Positions 23,329 to 32,724 of a stretch of 64,000 bases of DNA are shown one piece after another. The DNA is taken from positions 992,001 through 1,056,000 of the forward strand of contig NZ_CP043178.1 in NCBI RefSeq assembly GCF_014217545.1, given 5' to 3'. Origin of the DNA: Pseudarthrobacter sp. NBSH8 (GTDB lineage Bacteria > Actinomycetota > Actinomycetes > Actinomycetales > Micrococcaceae). Each line of letters begins with the position of its first letter. Position 1 is the stretch's first letter. The notes under the pieces were generated by a model. The model had not been told where the DNA came from and ran no database searches. It saw only the letters and a program-made list of their open reading frames with translations. A program made the translations under genes and the position numbers.

Positions 23329-24279
23329 ATGCGCCGGCTGCTGTTCAGGCGCACCCTGTTCGGGCTCTTTACCCTCTGGGTGGTGTCGCTGGTGGTCTTC
23401 CTCGCAACGCAGGCGCTGCCGGGTGACGCTGCCCAGGCCATCCTGGGGCGCGAAGCAACTCCGGAGCGGTTGGCCGCCCTCCGCGAGCAGCTCAACCTTG
23501 GGGGTTCGCTGCCGGAACAGTACTTCGGCTGGCTCGGCCAGCTCCTTAGTTTCAATCTCGGAACCTCCCTGGCCGGGGGGACTCCGGTGGCCTCGGCCGT
23601 GGGACCCATGCTCCTGAACTCGAGCATATTGATGCTGTGCGCGGCCGTCATAGCGATCCCGCTCGCCATCGGCATCGGCACGTGGACCGCGCTGCGGAAA
23701 GACTCCGCCGTGGATCACGTCACCGGCATCATCACCCTGGTGCTGGCCTCGCTGCCGGAATTCGTGGTGGGTGTGCTGCTGGTCCTGCTTCTGGCCACCG
23801 GGGTGTTCCACCTCTTCCCGGCTGTGTTTGTCCTGGTTCCCGGCGAACAGGTATGGAGCAACCCGGCCCAGCTGGTGCTGCCCGTGCTGACCCTGGTGCT
23901 GGCCGTGTCCCCGTACATCATCCGCATCATGCGGGCCACCATGCTCGAGGTGCTGGAGAGCCAGTACGTGCAGCAGGCCCGGCTCAAGGGTCTGCCGGAG
24001 CGCACCGTGGTCCTGCGCCACGCCTTGCCGAACGCCATCGGCCCGGTAGCCCAGGTGATCGCCCTGCAGCTCGCCTGGCTGATCGGCGGCGTGGTGATTG
24101 TGGAGTTCCTCTTCCGGTTCCCGGGAGTCGGCTTCCAGCTCATCGACGCCGTCACCAACAGGGACCTGCCCGTGGTGCAGGCACTGGTGATCGTCATCGC
24201 CATCTTCTACGTAGCGGTGAACCTTCTTGCAGACGTGGTCACCCTCGCCGCCAACCCTAAAGTAAGGACGGCATCATGA
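23329..24279 (+). CDS. ABC importer permease, DppB-like
   Basis: This is a 316-residue protein. ATG at 23329 is preferred because GGGAGGGGGC precedes it; a GTG at 23305 overlapping the previous stop is possible. There are six helices. The typical N-terminus (RLLFRRTLFGLFTLWVVSLV), the ALPGDAAQAILGREATPERL loop and the EAA-type motif ARLKGLPERTVVLRHALPNA are present. It forms the membrane channel with the next gene, whose ATG overlaps this stop. Confidence 0.93.
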   Translation: MRRLLFRRTLFGLFTLWVVSLVVFLATQALPGDAAQAILGREATPERLAALREQLNLGGSLPEQYFGWLGQLLSFNLGTSLAGGTPVASAVGPMLLNSSILMLCAAVIAIPLAIGIGTWTALRKDSAVDHVTGIITLVLASLPEFVVGVLLVLLLATGVFHLFPAVFVLVPGEQVWSNPAQLVLPVLTLVLAVSPYIIRIMRATMLEVLESQYVQQARLKGLPERTVVLRHALPNAIGPVAQVIALQLAWLIGGVVIVEFLFRFPGVGFQLIDAVTNRDLPVVQALVIVIAIFYVAVNLLADVVTLAANPKVRTAS

Positions 24280-25175
24280 GCATCGGCATGAGCACCCGGC
24301 CGGCTGGCAACTCCGACCAGGCAGGCCGCACCCCCCGGAAGCAGGGGCTCCTCCGGCGGGCACTTCAGTCCAAACGCACCGTTGTGGGCTTGGTCCTGAC
24401 CCTGGCCGTCCTGGCCGTGGCATTTCTGGGCCCCTACCTGGCACCACATTCCGCCACGGAATTTGTGGCGGCACCCTTTTCACCAGCTGGTATCGGCGGG
24501 CCGTTCGGTACCGACAACCTTGGACGGGACGTACTTTCCCGCTTCCTTGCCGGCGGGCAGACCCTGATGATCCTCGCGATCATCGCCACCGCCCTCGGCG
24601 TGGGCCTGGGCGCCCTGGTGGGGGTGCTGGCCGCGTACCGGCGGGGCTGGCTGGATGAATTGCTGATGCGTGCCGGCGATGTGGCACTGGCATTTCCCCA
24701 AATTGTGCTGGCTCTCCTGTTCCTGTCCATTATCGGTCCGGAGCTGTGGCTGCTGGTACTGATGGTGGGTTTCGGCCACCTTCCCCGGGTTGCCCGGGTG
24801 GTCCGGGGAGCCGCGTTGTCGGTGGTGGAGCGGGACTTCGTCAAGGCCGCCGAATCTGTCGGAATTCCCCGTTGGCGCATCATGATCGGCGAAATAGTCC
24901 CCAACATCAGCAGCACACTCGCGGTGGAATTCGGTCTGCGCCTGACGTACTCGATCGGGCTGGTTGCCGGTCTGAGCTTCCTGGGACTCGGAATACAGCC
25001 GCCCGCCGCGGACTGGGGCCTGATGATCAATGAAAACCGGATTGCCCTGACAATTTCCCCGTGGTCCGTTGCATTACCCGTGATCGCGATCGCCCTCCTG
25101 ACAGTCGGCACCAACCTGGTGACCGATGGCCTCGCCAAGGCATCCATCGGCAGCGACAAAGGAGTCACGATATGA
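24276..25175 (+). CDS. ABC importer permease, DppC-like
   Basis: This is a 299-residue protein, with an ATGA overlap upstream. An N-terminal cytoplasmic segment, then TVVGLVLTLAVLAVAFLGPYL as the first helix. GTDNLGRDVLSRFLAGGQTL is the DppC hallmark, and KAAESVGIPRWRIMIGEIVP is the ATPase-contact loop. It pairs with the DppB-like permease. Its stop overlaps the ATPase gene start. Confidence 0.93.
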   Translation: MSIGMSTRPAGNSDQAGRTPRKQGLLRRALQSKRTVVGLVLTLAVLAVAFLGPYLAPHSATEFVAAPFSPAGIGGPFGTDNLGRDVLSRFLAGGQTLMILAIIATALGVGLGALVGVLAAYRRGWLDELLMRAGDVALAFPQIVLALLFLSIIGPELWLLVLMVGFGHLPRVARVVRGAALSVVERDFVKAAESVGIPRWRIMIGEIVPNISSTLAVEFGLRLTYSIGLVAGLSFLGLGIQPPAADWGLMINENRIALTISPWSVALPVIAIALLTVGTNLVTDGLAKASIGSDKGVTI

Positions 25176-26956
25176 GCACCGCCGCGCCCACCCTTGAAGT
25201 GGAGGACCTGAAAATCATCGGCATCCCGTCGATGGCCGCCATCGTCGAGGAACTCTCCCTTGAAGTCCGTCCCGGCGAGATATTGGGGGTGGTGGGAGAA
25301 TCGGGATCCGGCAAGACCACACTTGGGCTGGCCCTGCTGAATTACTGCAAGGAAGGCACCCGGCTGGGCGGTGGCAAGGTGAGCGTCGCCGGCCAGCAGC
25401 TGGCCGGATTGAACTGGCGGCAGGTGCGTCAGCTCCGTGGGCGCACCGTTGCCTACATCCCGCAGTCGCCGGCGTCGGCGCTGAACCCCGCCCTTCGCAT
25501 CAGCACCCAGCTGAAGGAATGCCTTTCAGGCCCTGCGGCCCAGGTGCTGGAACGGGTCCGGCAGGTGCTGCGGGAGGTGGCATTGCCCGACGACGATGCC
25601 TTCCTGGCGCGATACCCGCACCAGCTTTCCGGCGGCCAGCAGCAGAGGGTGGCCATCGCCATGGCATTCACCGCGCGGCCGGCCCTGATTGTGATGGACG
25701 AACCCACGACCGGTCTGGACGTCAGTACCCAGGCCCATGTGCTGGCCACGGTACGCTCCATGTGCAGGACCTATGATTGCGCCGCGGTCTACATCAGCCA
25801 CGACATGGCCGTAGTTGCCGAGCTTGCTGACCGGATTGCCGTGATGTACTCAGGCCGTATCGTGGAAATCGGCGGCACAGCTGAGGTATTGTCCAATTCA
25901 CGGCACCCATACACCCGGCGCCTGCTGCTGGCGGTACCGGATCTTCTGGCCAAGCGCCCCATGATCGGTATTCCCGGCCACGCCCCATCACCGCTGGCCC
26001 GGCCACAAGGCTGCGCCTTCGCGCCACGCTGCCCGCTCGCGGACGCCGGCTGCGGCACGGTTGCCCCCGCTGCCACCGAGGTTGGTCCCCGGCACACTGT
26101 GCGGTGCTTCAAATCCGAGCAGCCCCTGCCGCCTCTGCAGCTCCGGAACCCATCCATTCCGTCGGCCCCGGCTGCCGGACGGAAACCGGTGATAAAGATC
26201 GAGGGGCTGACCGCCGGCTACGGCAGCAATACTGTCCTGGAAGGCATAAACCTGCAGGCGTATGCCGGAGAATGCCTGGCGCTGCTGGGAGAATCCGGAT
26301 CCGGGAAGACCACCTTGAGCCGGTGCATCGCAGGGTTGCATCATAACTACACCGGCGACATCTCACTGGACGGCAGCACCCTGGCACCGAGCAGCTTCAA
26401 GCGCACCAAGGATCAGCGACGCCGCGTCCAATACATCTTCCAGAACCCCTACGAGTCACTGAACCCGCGGCGAACGGTGGAGGAACTGATCCTCCAGCCC
26501 GTCACCGCCGTACGCGGCAAGGTCAACAATGCCCGCGAGATCGTGGCCACGGCACTGGAACGTGCATCGCTGCGGCCGGACCACGCCAGACGCTATCCGG
26601 ACCAGCTCAGCGGCGGGGAACGCCAGCGCGTGGCGATCGCCCGCTCCCTGGCCACCGAACCCGAGGTCCTCATCTGCGACGAAATAACCTCGGCCCTGGA
26701 CGTGTCGGTGCAGTCCACGCTGGTGGACCTGCTGCGTGGGCTGCAGGCCGAAATGGGGCTCACCCTGGTCTTTATCACCCACAACATTGCCCTGGTGCGC
26801 AACATCGCGCAGCAGGTGGCCGTCCTTGAGCGCGGCCGGATCGTCGAATTCGGAGAGGTGGAACGCGTGTTCGCAGACCCCCAGCATCACTACACACAAT
26901 CACTGCTCACCGCGACGCCCAACTTCCAGCTTCCCGACCGTCTGAGCACCCCGTGA
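25172..26956 (+). CDS. ABC importer ATPase, fused DppD-DppF type
   Basis: This is a 594-residue protein with two nucleotide-binding domains in one chain. The first has Walker [10 protein letters not shown] near residue 44, signature LSGGQQQRV and Walker [14 protein letters not shown]. It ends with the oligopeptide-type Cys motif [15 protein letters not shown]. The second has GESGSGKTT near 377, LSGGERQRV and [12 protein letters not shown]. All catalytic residues are present in both. It drives the two permeases. It overlaps the permease stop upstream and the SDR start downstream. Confidence 0.93.
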   Translation: MSTAAPTLEVEDLKIIGIPSMAAIVEELSLEVRPGEILGVVGESGSGKTTLGLALLNYCKEGTRLGGGKVSVAGQQLAGLNWRQVRQLRGRTVAYIPQSPASALNPALRISTQLKECLSGPAAQVLERVRQVLREVALPDDDAFLARYPHQLSGGQQQRVAIAMAFTARPALIVMDEPTTGLDVSTQAHVLATVRSMCRTYDCAAVYISHDMAVVAELADRIAVMYSGRIVEIGGTAEVLSNSRHPYTRRLLLAVPDLLAKRPMIGIPGHAPSPLARPQGCAFAPRCPLADAGCGTVAPAATEVGPRHTVRCFKSEQPLPPLQLRNPSIPSAPAAGRKPVIKIEGLTAGYGSNTVLEGINLQAYAGECLALLGESGSGKTTLSRCIAGLHHNYTGDISLDGSTLAPSSFKRTKDQRRRVQYIFQNPYESLNPRRTVEELILQPVTAVRGKVNNAREIVATALERASLRPDHARRYPDQLSGGERQRVAIARSLATEPEVLICDEITSALDVSVQSTLVDLLRGLQAEMGLTLVFITHNIALVRNIAQQVAVLERGRIVEFGEVERVFADPQHHYTQSLLTATPNFQLPDRLSTP

Positions 26957-27771
26957 ACGGGGCACCGGTACCCGGACCCAGCTTCCACCCAAAAGCACTG
27001 GCAGGACAGGTTGTCCTGATCACCGGCGGCGGCACCGGCATCGGCCGGGCCACGGCCCTCGCCATGGCCGGGTGCGGCGCGAAACTCGTGCTCGCCGGCA
27101 GGCGGGAGGTCCTCCTCAAGGAAACCGCCGAGCTGGTCCGCCGGTCCGGCAGCGAGGCCATCGCCGTCGCAGGCGATATCCGCGAGCCGGAGCACGCCAC
27201 CGAACTTGTGGACGCCGCGCTCGCCGCCTTCGGCCGGATCGATGTCCTGGTCAACAACGCAGGAGGCCAGTTCCAGTCCCCGGCGGAGGATATCTCGCTC
27301 AACGGCTGGCGCGCCGTGCACCGGCTCTCGGTGGATTCTGTCTGGAACCTCACCCGCGAAGTGGCCACGCGGACCATGATTCCCAACCGCTCGGGCCTGC
27401 TGGTCTTTATGGCTTTCTCGCCCCGGCGCGGTATCCCGGGCATGGTCCATGCGACGGCCGCACGTGCCGCCGTCGAGAATCTCGCCTCCGGGCTGGCGCT
27501 GGAGTGGAGCCGGTTTGGCATCCGCTCGGTGGCCGTGGCCCCGGGCAGCATCCTGAGCGAAGGCCTGGAGCAGTACTCCGCCGAGGCACGTTCCGAATGG
27601 GAACAGGGAGTCCCGCTTGGACGTCTCGGCCGGCCGGAAGACGTGGCAGACGTTATTACATTCCTGGCCACCGACGCTGCGCGCTACATCACCGGAACCA
27701 CCATCACCATCGACGGCGGGGCGGACGCCTGGGGCTCAGGCCGTCCCGTCCCCGCAAAGGAGCTCTCATGA
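26953..27771 (+). CDS. SDR oxidoreductase, 2,4-dienoyl-CoA reductase-like
   Basis: This is a 272-residue protein from GTG at 26953, which overlaps the ATPase stop. The Rossmann motif is LITGGGTGIGRATALAMAG, followed by NNAGGQF. The region MVHATAARAAVENLASGLAL matches peroxisomal-type dienoyl-CoA and trans-2-enoyl-CoA reductases, where HxxxAK replaces the classical YxxxK. Here the lysine position is Arg. It probably reduces or oxidises an unsaturated acyl-CoA with NADP(H). Being inside the operon supports a CoA-ester substrate. The altered basic residue makes the exact reaction uncertain. Confidence 0.8.
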   Translation: MNGAPVPGPSFHPKALAGQVVLITGGGTGIGRATALAMAGCGAKLVLAGRREVLLKETAELVRRSGSEAIAVAGDIREPEHATELVDAALAAFGRIDVLVNNAGGQFQSPAEDISLNGWRAVHRLSVDSVWNLTREVATRTMIPNRSGLLVFMAFSPRRGIPGMVHATAARAAVENLASGLALEWSRFGIRSVAVAPGSILSEGLEQYSAEARSEWEQGVPLGRLGRPEDVADVITFLATDAARYITGTTITIDGGADAWGSGRPVPAKELS

Positions 27772-29849
27772 CCTCAACCACGGACCTGCCGGTCCTCCCC
27801 GCCGCCGAGGCCTGCGACCTGGCCGCGCTGTTCGCCCCCAACGCCGTGGCCATCATCGGTGCCAGCGATGACACCCGCAAATACGGAAACTGGATCGCCG
27901 TCCAGGCGCTCAAAGGCGGCATCCCGGTCCATTTGGTGAACCGGACCAGGTCCACAGTGCTGGGCCGCACCGCCGTCCCCAGTGTCGCTTCGATCGGCAG
28001 CCCCGTCGAACTGGCGGTCATCGCCGTTCCGGCAGCCGGATTCGAGGATGCCGTGGACGACGCCCTGGCCGGAGGCGCCAAAGCCATCGTGGGAATCAGC
28101 GCGGGCCTGGGCGAGGCCGGGGGAGATGGCCTGCTGCTGCAGGAGCGCATCACGGCCAAAGTCCGTGCCGCAGGCGCCCGGCTCCTGGGTCCTAACTGTC
28201 TGGGAGTGCTGGATCACAGCAGCTCGCTGATGCTCGCCTCCAACGAGTTCCCGGTCGGCAACATCGGCGTCATCTCCCAGAGCGGAAACCTGGCCCTGGA
28301 ACTGGCCACCCTCCTGGTGGACCATGGGCTGGGCGTTTCCCGTTTCGCCTCGCTGGGCAATCAGGCGGACCTCGACGCCGCAGACCTGATCGACGCCTTC
28401 GTGAAGCATGAGGGCACCGCGGCCATCGCCGTGTATTGCGAGGATTTCCGCGACGGCCGCCGTTTCGCCCGAGCAGCCCAGCGCGCCGCCGAGGCCGGCA
28501 AACCGGTTGTCCTGCTGACCGTCGGAGCCACGGATGCCTCGGTCCGCAACGCGAAGTCCCACACGGGCGCCATGGTGTCCTCCGGGATTGTCGTTGAGGC
28601 TGCCTGCCGAGCCTCCGGGATCGAACAGGTCTCCTCGCCTGCACAGATGGCGCATCTGCTCCAGGCCCTCGTCCGCAGCCGGGTACCCTCCGGCGCCCGC
28701 ACCGCCGTGTTCGCCGACGGCGGCGGGCAGGCATCCGTAGCCAGCGACAACGCAGCCGAACAGGGCCTCGACGTGGTCGAGTTCGGCGCCGCTCTGCAGT
28801 CGGCTATCGCAGCGGAACTGCCGCCGACCGCGGCGGTCAGTAATCCGGTGGACGTCGCCGGCGGCGGTGAGCAGGACATCATGTGCTTTCAACGGGTCCT
28901 GGGTCACCTGATGGCGAGCGACGACGTCGATGCCACCCTCATGAGCGGCTACTTCGGCGGATACGGAAGCTACGGGCCCGAACTCGCGGCACGTGAAATA
29001 GAGACCGCCCGACGGATGGCCGCGGAGACGGCCGCGGGCGGCGGCACGGTACTCGTCCAGACGATGAACTGGCAGTCAGCGGCGGCCTCCGCCCTCCGCG
29101 ACGGGGGCATCCCCGTCTACCGCGGCATTGAGGAGACCGCATGGGTCCTCGGACGGCTCGCACGCCGCCGCACCGAACCGGCCACCGGAATTCCTGCCCT
29201 GCCACCTCCGGCGCCGCCCGTGGAAGATACGGGCTACTACGCCTCACGCCAGCTCCTGGCCGACGCCGGTATCCCCTTCGTAGGGGCAGCCGAGGTGTCC
29301 GGCGAGGCCCAGCTCCTGGCCGCGGCGGCCACACTGCGCTACCCGCTTGTCCTCAAAGCCCTTGGGGACGAACACAAATCCGACCGCGGCGGCGTCATCC
29401 TCAACATTGCCGACGAGGCAGCCCTGCTCGCGGCCTGGCGGGACGTCGACGCGAGGCTCGCGCCGCCGTCGTGCTCCATCGAAGAGATGGCGGACCTCAC
29501 CGGAGCGGTGGAACTGCTGGTGGGGGTCCGGCGCGACCCGCGCTTCGGGCCGCTGGTGCTGGTGGGCCTGGGCGGGGTCTTCGCCGAAATCCTCCGTGAC
29601 GTGCGCTGCGCCCTCGGCCCGGTGACCGCCGCTCAGGCCAAGGACATGCTGCTGTCGCTGCGCGGCGCGGCGCTCCTGACAGGAGCCCGTGGACGGGCGC
29701 CGGTGGATATCGACGCGGCGGCGGACATTGTCGCCCGGCTTTCGACGGTAGCCGCAGCCCACCCGGAGATCGCTGAAATCGAATGCAACCCGGTGGCCGC
29801 CACGCCCGCCGGCGCCATCGCGCTGGACGCCCGGATCGTACTCGACTGA
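27768..29849 (+). CDS. ADP-forming acyl-CoA synthetase, acetate-CoA ligase family
   Basis: This is a 693-residue protein; ATG at 27768 overlaps the SDR stop and follows AAAGGAGC. The domain order is CoA-binding (about 20-115, NAVAIIGASDD), two succinyl-CoA-synthetase-like flavodoxin domains (ISQSGNLALELATLL; the phosphorylated His in KSHTGAM), then an ATP-grasp domain from about 480 (PLVLKALGDEHKSDRGGVIL, LVGVRRDPRFGPLVLVGLGG). It makes an acyl-CoA from a carboxylic acid with ATP hydrolysed to ADP. Fused alpha-beta enzymes of this kind activate feruloyl, pimeloyl and other bulky acids in different bacteria. This is the entry step of the encoded route. Confidence 0.9.
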   Translation: MTSTTDLPVLPAAEACDLAALFAPNAVAIIGASDDTRKYGNWIAVQALKGGIPVHLVNRTRSTVLGRTAVPSVASIGSPVELAVIAVPAAGFEDAVDDALAGGAKAIVGISAGLGEAGGDGLLLQERITAKVRAAGARLLGPNCLGVLDHSSSLMLASNEFPVGNIGVISQSGNLALELATLLVDHGLGVSRFASLGNQADLDAADLIDAFVKHEGTAAIAVYCEDFRDGRRFARAAQRAAEAGKPVVLLTVGATDASVRNAKSHTGAMVSSGIVVEAACRASGIEQVSSPAQMAHLLQALVRSRVPSGARTAVFADGGGQASVASDNAAEQGLDVVEFGAALQSAIAAELPPTAAVSNPVDVAGGGEQDIMCFQRVLGHLMASDDVDATLMSGYFGGYGSYGPELAAREIETARRMAAETAAGGGTVLVQTMNWQSAAASALRDGGIPVYRGIEETAWVLGRLARRRTEPATGIPALPPPAPPVEDTGYYASRQLLADAGIPFVGAAEVSGEAQLLAAAATLRYPLVLKALGDEHKSDRGGVILNIADEAALLAAWRDVDARLAPPSCSIEEMADLTGAVELLVGVRRDPRFGPLVLVGLGGVFAEILRDVRCALGPVTAAQAKDMLLSLRGAALLTGARGRAPVDIDAAADIVARLSTVAAAHPEIAEIECNPVAATPAGAIALDARIVLD

Positions 29850-29900
29850 ACCGTTCCGCCAAAAACCAAGCAGCACCAACATACCCAAGAAAGAGGACCC

Positions 29901-31073
29901 GTGGACTTTCGCATGACTTCCCGCCAGATCGAAATCAAGCAGCGTGCAATCGCCTGGACAAACGAGATGTACCAGTACGAGCTCGACTGTGAAATGAATA
30001 ACGGGCTTACGGCTGATCAGCACGCCAAGGTCAGGCAACTGGTCATCAACCACGGGCTCGCCGCCATCAACATGCCGGCCGAGTGGGGCGGCGCAGGGCT
30101 CAGCGTGCTGGAGCACGCGATCGTCTCCGAAGAAGTGGGAAAACTGACCGGAGCACTGTGGGACACGCTGTGGCGTCCGGCCAACGCGCTGAAGGCCTGC
30201 ACCCCGGCCCAGCGCGAGGAATACCTGCTCCCCGAGATCCGCGGTGAGCGCCGCGACGCCGTGGCCATTACCGAGCCGGAGGCCGGCTCGGATCCGCAGA
30301 ACATCCAGACCACCGCGGTCAAGGATGGCGAGCACTACATCATCAATGGTGAAAAGCTCTTCGTAACCGTGGGGGATGCAGCGGACTTCATCCTGGTGCT
30401 CGCCAGCGTGGAGGGTGCCCCCACCATGTTCCTGGTGGACAAGGACCTACCGGGTGTCTCCGTCACCCGCACTCCGCGCTATACGCACACCTTCGTCTAC
30501 GAGCACCCCGAGTTCCTTTTTGAGGACGTGCGCGTCGGGGCAGACAAGATCCTGGGCGAGATCGGCCAGGGCTACGAACTGACGCGTGACTGGTTCGTGG
30601 AGGAGCGCCTCATGATTGCCGCCCGCACCATCGGCGCCGCTGAACGGGCTACCTTGCTCGCAGCCGAGTTCGCCAAATCCCGTGTGCAGTTCGGCAAGCC
30701 CATCCTGGAATTCCAGCTCATCCAGAACATGCTCGCCAAGAACACCGTGGACATCATGACCAACCGTGTCCTGACGTATCAGGTGGCGTGGGAAGCGGAC
30801 CAGGGAATGGACCGCAAGCTCCTCAACGCCAAGGCCGCCGTCATCAAGCTGGGCGCCTCCGAGGCTTCCAACCGCTGCGTTGACAACGCCCTGCAGATCT
30901 TCGGGGGCCGCGGCTACATGCGGGAAAACCCGGTGGAACGCCTGTGGCGAGAGCTCCGCGTGGACCGCATCTGGGAAGGTACCTCGGAAATCCAGACGGT
31001 CATCATCGGCAACGAAATTAACAAACGAGGCGCCGAGGGGCTGCTGGGCTACGCCGGCGCGGTGGCTCGGTGA
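29901..31073 (+). CDS. Acyl-CoA dehydrogenase
   Basis: This is a 390-residue FAD enzyme. GTG at 29901 follows AAGAGGACCC. N-terminal helices (MTSRQIEIKQRAIAWTNEMY), the central beta domain (AVAITEPEAGSDPQNIQTTA, INGEKLFVTVGDA) and the C-terminal helix bundle are complete. The catalytic-base motif is IWEGTSEIQ near the end, with the usual Glu. FGGRGYMRENPVERLWRELR is standard. It introduces the alpha-beta double bond into the acyl-CoA, passing electrons to ETF. It is the only operon gene with a real gap (51 bases) before it. Confidence 0.92.
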   Translation: MDFRMTSRQIEIKQRAIAWTNEMYQYELDCEMNNGLTADQHAKVRQLVINHGLAAINMPAEWGGAGLSVLEHAIVSEEVGKLTGALWDTLWRPANALKACTPAQREEYLLPEIRGERRDAVAITEPEAGSDPQNIQTTAVKDGEHYIINGEKLFVTVGDAADFILVLASVEGAPTMFLVDKDLPGVSVTRTPRYTHTFVYEHPEFLFEDVRVGADKILGEIGQGYELTRDWFVEERLMIAARTIGAAERATLLAAEFAKSRVQFGKPILEFQLIQNMLAKNTVDIMTNRVLTYQVAWEADQGMDRKLLNAKAAVIKLGASEASNRCVDNALQIFGGRGYMRENPVERLWRELRVDRIWEGTSEIQTVIIGNEINKRGAEGLLGYAGAVAR

Positions 31074-31864
31074 CGTCACAGGCACAAACCGCAGGACCGC
31101 ACTCAGCCGGGACCGGCCCTGCAGCCCAGGATTCCGGGCTTGAACCTCTCGTCAAAGTCCGGCGCCAGGGCAAAGTGGCGGTGGTGCAGCTCAACCGTCC
31201 CGGCAAACTCAATGCCCTGTCCACCGCCCTGGAGCAGGCTTTGCTGGACGCCCTGCAGTCGCCGGAAGTGGCGGGTGCTTCGGCGATCGTCTTCGCGGGA
31301 TCGGACCGGGCCTTTTCGGCCGGTGCTGATACGTCCGAGCTGCCGGAGATGACCCCGCAGAGGATAGCGGCCTACTACCGTGGCAGCGGATCGCTGTATG
31401 AGGTCGTCTCCCGGTTGCCGCAGCCCACCGTAGCCGCGGTGGCGGGGTACTGCCTTGGCGCCGGCTTCGAGCTTGCCCTGGCCTGTGACATCCGGATCGC
31501 GGACCAGACCGCCAGCTTCGGCCTGCCGGAGGTGGGGCTCGGGATCCTGCCCAGCTCCGGCGGGCTGACCCGGCTGGTCCGTGCGGCCGGCCCGGCCATT
31601 GCCCGGGAGATCATCCTGTTCGGCGAGCGGTTCCCGGCGGCCGAGGCCCACCGCCTGGGCCTGGTCCGAGAGGTGGCGCCGGCGGGAGATGCGCTGACCG
31701 TCGCCCTTGAGCGGGCTGAGTTCCTGGCCGAACAGCCGGCCATGGCAGTGGCCTGGACCAAAGCGGCCATCGACGCCGCCGCGGAGTCTTCGGCCTCGGC
31801 GTCGATGCTCATCGAACAGCTCGCCTACGCCGCGCTCAACCGCCCCGCAGGGGATCCCGAATGA
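31070..31864 (+). CDS. Enoyl-CoA hydratase/isomerase
   Basis: This is a 264-residue crotonase-fold protein. GTG at 31070 overlaps the previous stop. Oxyanion-hole segments are DRAFSAGADTSEL and GYCLGAGFELALACD. The two catalytic glutamates are at FELAL and LPEVGLG, so hydration of a trans-2-enoyl-CoA is expected. About 25 disordered residues lead the domain. It feeds the next dehydrogenase and overlaps it by ATGA. Confidence 0.92.
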   Translation: MTSQAQTAGPHSAGTGPAAQDSGLEPLVKVRRQGKVAVVQLNRPGKLNALSTALEQALLDALQSPEVAGASAIVFAGSDRAFSAGADTSELPEMTPQRIAAYYRGSGSLYEVVSRLPQPTVAAVAGYCLGAGFELALACDIRIADQTASFGLPEVGLGILPSSGGLTRLVRAAGPAIAREIILFGERFPAAEAHRLGLVREVAPAGDALTVALERAEFLAEQPAMAVAWTKAAIDAAAESSASASMLIEQLAYAALNRPAGDPE

Positions 31865-32724
31865 GCGTGGGTGAATTCGAGCGGGTAGGGGTGCTCGGGT
31901 GCGGCCTCATGGGTTCAGGCATCGCGGAGGTCTGCGCCCGCGCCGGTGCCGGCGTTGTGGTTGTTGAAGCCAACGACGCCGCCGTGGCCGCCGGGCGCAA
32001 GCGCCTCACGGCGTCCATGGACAAGGCGGTGGCCTCCGGCCGTCTGGACGCCGCAGACAGGGACGAGGCGCTGGCCCGGATCAGCTTTGGCACCGACATC
32101 GAGGCGTTCGCGGACAGCCGCCTGGTCATCGAGGCCGTCCCGGAAATCATGGACCTCAAACTCGACGCGTTCCGGCGCATCGACGCCGTCATCCAGGATC
32201 CCGAGACGATCCTGGCCTCCAACACCTCCTCCATGCCCATCGGACGCATTGCCGCGGCAACCCGGCGGCCGGAAAACGTCCTGGGAGTGCACTTTTTCAA
32301 CCCGGCACCCGTCCAGCCGCTGGTGGAACTGGTCACCGGCCTGCAAACAAGCAGCCGGACCCTGGCACGGGCCAGCGCTTTCGCGGCAGGTCTCGGCAAG
32401 GAAGTCATTGTGGCCAAGGACCGGGCAGGGTTCGTGGTCAATGCCCTCCTGATCCCCTACCTGCTTTCAGCCATCCGCATGGTGGAGGCAGGCCACGCCA
32501 GCGCTGCCGACATTGATACCGGCATGGTGGCCGGCTGCGCACATCCAATGGGTCCCCTGAAACTGACGGACCTGGTGGGGCTGGACACGACGCTGCACGT
32601 GGCCGCTGCACTGTACGAGGAATTCAAGGAACCGCAGTACGCCCCGCCGCCGCTGCTCCTGCGCATGGTGGAGGCAGGCATGCTGGGCCGCAAGAGCGGG
32701 CGCGGTTTCTATGACTACGGGTGA
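31861..32724 (+). CDS. 3-hydroxyacyl-CoA dehydrogenase
   Basis: This is a 287-residue protein. The NAD-binding motif is GVLGCGLMGSGIAEVCARAG. The catalytic His is in NVLGVHFFNPAP, with the matching Glu region VELVTGL. The C-terminal helical domain (DRAGFVVNALLIPYLLSAIR, DTGMVAGCAHPMGPLKLTDL) is complete, ending GRKSGRGFYDYG. It is of the short hydroxybutyryl-CoA dehydrogenase type and oxidises a 3-hydroxyacyl-CoA to the 3-keto form. Confidence 0.93.
   Translation: MSVGEFERVGVLGCGLMGSGIAEVCARAGAGVVVVEANDAAVAAGRKRLTASMDKAVASGRLDAADRDEALARISFGTDIEAFADSRLVIEAVPEIMDLKLDAFRRIDAVIQDPETILASNTSSMPIGRIAAATRRPENVLGVHFFNPAPVQPLVELVTGLQTSSRTLARASAFAAGLGKEVIVAKDRAGFVVNALLIPYLLSAIRMVEAGHASAADIDTGMVAGCAHPMGPLKLTDLVGLDTTLHVAAALYEEFKEPQYAPPPLLLRMVEAGMLGRKSGRGFYDYG

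Noticed and set aside
27072..27767. Long in-frame extension upstream of the acyl-CoA synthetase
   Set aside because: It overlaps the SDR gene in another frame and is Arg-rich. The ATG at 27768 has a ribosome site and family-like N-terminus.
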